This document shows, piece by piece, positions 30,491-31,902 of a DNA stretch of 31,902 bases. This stretch comes from a virus, in IMG/VR virus record IMGVR_UViG_3300009332_000013, positions 1 through 31,902 of that record. One strand, 5' to 3'. The translations under genes were made by a program, and so were the position numbers. Under the pieces are notes generated by a model. It did no database searches. It worked only from the letters and a program-made list of their open reading frames with translations, and was not told the origin of the DNA. Each line of letters opens with the position of its first letter. Within the stretch, counting starts at the first letter, position 1.

Positions 30491-30756
30491 TGAAAAAATG
30501 GAATAAAGTTAAAGGTAGAAAACATCCAGAAGATGAAATTTTATTATATTATGATAAACCAGTTTCATTTGAGGACGTAGCCGTTATGTGTAAATTTTTT
30601 ATGATTAATGAAGATAAAATATATCCACCACCAAGATTTAAAGGTGCGGAAATGTTTAAAGAATATATAAAAGAAGTTTTGGATACAAGAAAAATACCAA
30701 ATAAAAATAAATTTCAATTAAACAAAAATTTAACTATTTTAGAGGAGTGTAAATGA
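30490..30756 (+). CDS. Small basic protein of unknown function
   Basis: 88 residues from the ATG at 30490, which overlaps the ClpP stop (TAATG). It is rich in lysine and aromatic residues, with MKKWNKVKGRKHPEDEILLYYDK at the start (split here: a basic lead of about 12 residues, then an acidic segment). Residues about 25-70 could form a small helical domain (FEDVAVMCKFFMINEDKIY, then GAEMFKEYIKEVL). There is no cysteine pair, signal peptide or membrane span. The next gene overlaps it by 4 nt. I recognise no family. Confidence 0.6.
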   Translation: MKKWNKVKGRKHPEDEILLYYDKPVSFEDVAVMCKFFMINEDKIYPPPRFKGAEMFKEYIKEVLDTRKIPNKNKFQLNKNLTILEECK

Positions 30757-31130
30757 AAACTATAAAAGATACACCAACAGGTATTGATTCACCTGGAACA
30801 ATTGTGGAACAAATGGAAAAAGAATGGCCAGAGATGACACAAGAGTTCAAGAAGATTCAACGAGAACAATACGAATTGTTTCTACACAAACAACATGATT
30901 ACGGCCCAGGTAATATTTCAGTTGGTACTCAATTACAAACACCTGATGAAATTAAATTATCACTTACAGGGTTATGGTTCAGAATTAATGACAAGTGCCA
31001 GAGATTGAAAACTTTATTGATGGGTGGTAAACAATCAGCTGTAGATGAACCACTTGAAGATGCATATTTAGATATATCTAATTATGGTATAATGGCAACA
31101 ATAGTCAAGAATGGTAAATGGGGTAAGTGA
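30753..31130 (+). CDS. Nmad1/DUF1599-like protein
   Basis: 125 residues. QREQYELFLHKQHDYGPGN (about 36-54), LSLTGLWFRINDKCQRL (about 70-86) and DEPLEDAYLDISNYGIMATIV (about 98-118) match the nucleotide-modification-associated domain 1 (DUF1599). That alpha-helical family is found in phages and is linked by comparative genomics to modified-nucleotide metabolism; its biochemical activity is uncertain. The charged pairs DYGPGN and EDAYLDISNY are the usual conserved sites. It starts behind GAGG and is followed by an ATGA-overlapping small gene. With ThyX and glycosyltransferases present, base modification is a reasonable hypothesis, not shown. Confidence 0.7.
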   Translation: MKTIKDTPTGIDSPGTIVEQMEKEWPEMTQEFKKIQREQYELFLHKQHDYGPGNISVGTQLQTPDEIKLSLTGLWFRINDKCQRLKTLLMGGKQSAVDEPLEDAYLDISNYGIMATIVKNGKWGK

Positions 31131-31258
31131 TGAAACAACCTATAAAAATTATAGAAGAGTTAGTTGATAAATTTCCAAATGATATGGAGCTAGGTGGAAA
31201 GGTTAGAGCTTATATACATTGGTTACGAGGACTACTAAAGGATAAACCAGATGTATAA
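31130..31258 (+). CDS. 42-residue protein of unknown function
   Basis: The ATG at 31130 overlaps the stop of the Nmad1-like gene (ATGA-type). It encodes KIIEELVDKFPNDMELGGK followed by VRAYIHWLRGLLKDKPDV, two amphipathic helices that could form a helical hairpin. No known family. It fits the tight operon packing and codon use of its neighbours, and the next small gene overlaps it by 8 nt, which supports its reality. Confidence 0.55.
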   Translation: MKQPIKIIEELVDKFPNDMELGGKVRAYIHWLRGLLKDKPDV

Positions 31259-31370
31259 GTATGAATGTAAGGCTGGAGTATATGAGTCTGATACTTTAGT
31301 TGGTTTACTATGGGAAAGATTCAAACACAGATTATGGCACTTGAAGGAGCATGGTAAATGGATGGATTGA
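31251..31370 (+). CDS. 39-residue protein of unknown function
   Basis: The ATG at 31251 lies in the last codons of the preceding small gene. It encodes MYKYECKAGVYESDTLVGLL followed by a basic, tryptophan-rich helix (WERFKHRLWHLKEHGKWMD). Its 3' end contains the GGAG used by the next gene and overlaps that gene by 13 nt. No family recognised. The reading frame is open with good packing, but it is short, so it is only moderately certain. Confidence 0.45.
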   Translation: MYKYECKAGVYESDTLVGLLWERFKHRLWHLKEHGKWMD

Positions 31371-31902
31371 GAATATTACATTATGGTAGTCCAGTAAGAT
31401 TTGATAGTAGTGGAATATTTCAACACGAATTTGATTCTAACTATAAAGTATTAGAAAAGACAATATCATTCTTACCAGAATGTCACCACTATGTTTTAGT
31501 ACCAGAAAAACATAAGATGCCTGATGATAGAGCAAATGTCACTCTTATCAAGTATCCTTTCTATAGAAACGCTTTATCTAATCGTTCAGCGTTTCATGAT
31601 TCTGTTTTTAGAAATATAATAAATTTTAAGACACAAGATATAGATTTTGTTTTTTGCCATCAACCAGAGATGTTATATAATATCTTTGTAGCTATGAGTG
31701 ATAAAAGATATGGACAAGTTGTAAGTAGATTCTTATTTTTTCATTGGGTTGATTGTCCAGGTAGTAGAGTATCTTCCGCGACACCACCACCATTTATGAG
31801 ACAAATAGAATCAATAGGTATGGCTGATAACGCATTCTTTCATACTGATATATCGAATGATTGGTTAGCTAGAAACTTTCATAAAGGTCAACCAGTATCT
31901 AT
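31358..31902 (+). CDS. GT-B-like glycosyltransferase family protein, paralogue B, 3' truncated
   Basis: The ATG at 31358 has GGAG nine bases upstream; the frame is open to the right window edge (181 codons visible). It is clearly related to the 22461 gene over its whole visible length: RILHYGSPVR, DSNYKVLEKTI, CHHYVLVP, DIDFVFCHQPEMLYN, FFHWVDC, and a FMRQIESI helix correspond position by position, with an 8-residue shorter N-terminus. Two such genes in one phage suggest separate donor or acceptor specificities. The donor-binding half lies outside the window, so activity cannot be judged. Confidence 0.75.
   Translation, partial: MDGLRILHYGSPVRFDSSGIFQHEFDSNYKVLEKTISFLPECHHYVLVPEKHKMPDDRANVTLIKYPFYRNALSNRSAFHDSVFRNIINFKTQDIDFVFCHQPEMLYNIFVAMSDKRYGQVVSRFLFFHWVDCPGSRVSSATPPPFMRQIESIGMADNAFFHTDISNDWLARNFHKGQPVS

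Overview
The window is a stretch of an AT-rich, T4-like myovirus genome, probably marine. Every gene I can support lies on the + strand. Genes are tightly packed, with many TAATG or ATGA overlaps. The T4 core is recognisable: baseplate genes (gp48-like, gp53-like, a large hub-like protein), ssDNA-binding protein gp32, recombinase UvsX, a 5' nuclease, helicase gp41, family B polymerase gp43, sliding clamp gp45 and clamp loader gp44/gp62. ThyX, a B12-dependent class II ribonucleotide reductase, two GT-B-like paralogues and a ClpP give it an environmental-phage character. The host cannot be read from the sequence; low GC would fit an AT-rich marine bacterium.

Layout. (1) 1-5732: end of a baseplate module. 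(2) 5762-11905: thyX, a compact divergent family A polymerase-like protein beside a large unknown protein, a small unknown, a DUF6445-like protein and a GT-A glycosyltransferase. (3) 11906-15700: an accessory island with five sigma70-like promoters of one recurrent design. It holds a small conserved-looking unknown, a 34-residue membrane peptide, a first structured non-coding region (about 12517-12777), a PD-(D/E)XK nuclease-like gene overlapping an HTH plus adenine-methyltransferase gene, a second, larger structured non-coding region (about 14540-14990), and a SAM methyltransferase. (4) 15700-20181: gp32, uvsX, 5' nuclease and gp41, with a likely gp32 autoregulatory leader and a structured gp32-uvsX spacer. 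(5) 20237-26664: class II RNR, a 217-nt spacer with a palindrome and a microORF, a GT-B-like protein, gp43 and glutaredoxin. (6) 26665-31370: a promoter, gp45 and gp44, then an HldE-like sugar kinase and a zinc-ribbon protein placed between gp44 and gp62, then ClpP, small genes and an Nmad1-like protein. (7) 31358-end: a truncated paralogue of the GT-B-like protein.

How it fits together. gp43, gp45, gp44/gp62, gp41, gp32, UvsX and the 5' nuclease make up most of a T4-type replisome; primase, gp59 and RegA are not in this window. RNR, glutaredoxin and ThyX would supply dNTPs. Glycosyltransferases, the sugar kinase, methyltransferases and the Nmad1-like protein suggest glycan or DNA modification, but the target is unknown. 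The most novel-looking part is the island at 11.9-15.7 kb: two putative structured RNAs, each with its own strong-looking promoter, bracket a restriction-modification-like gene pair. All RNA calls rest on hand-found base pairing and promoter spacing, not on covariance or expression data.
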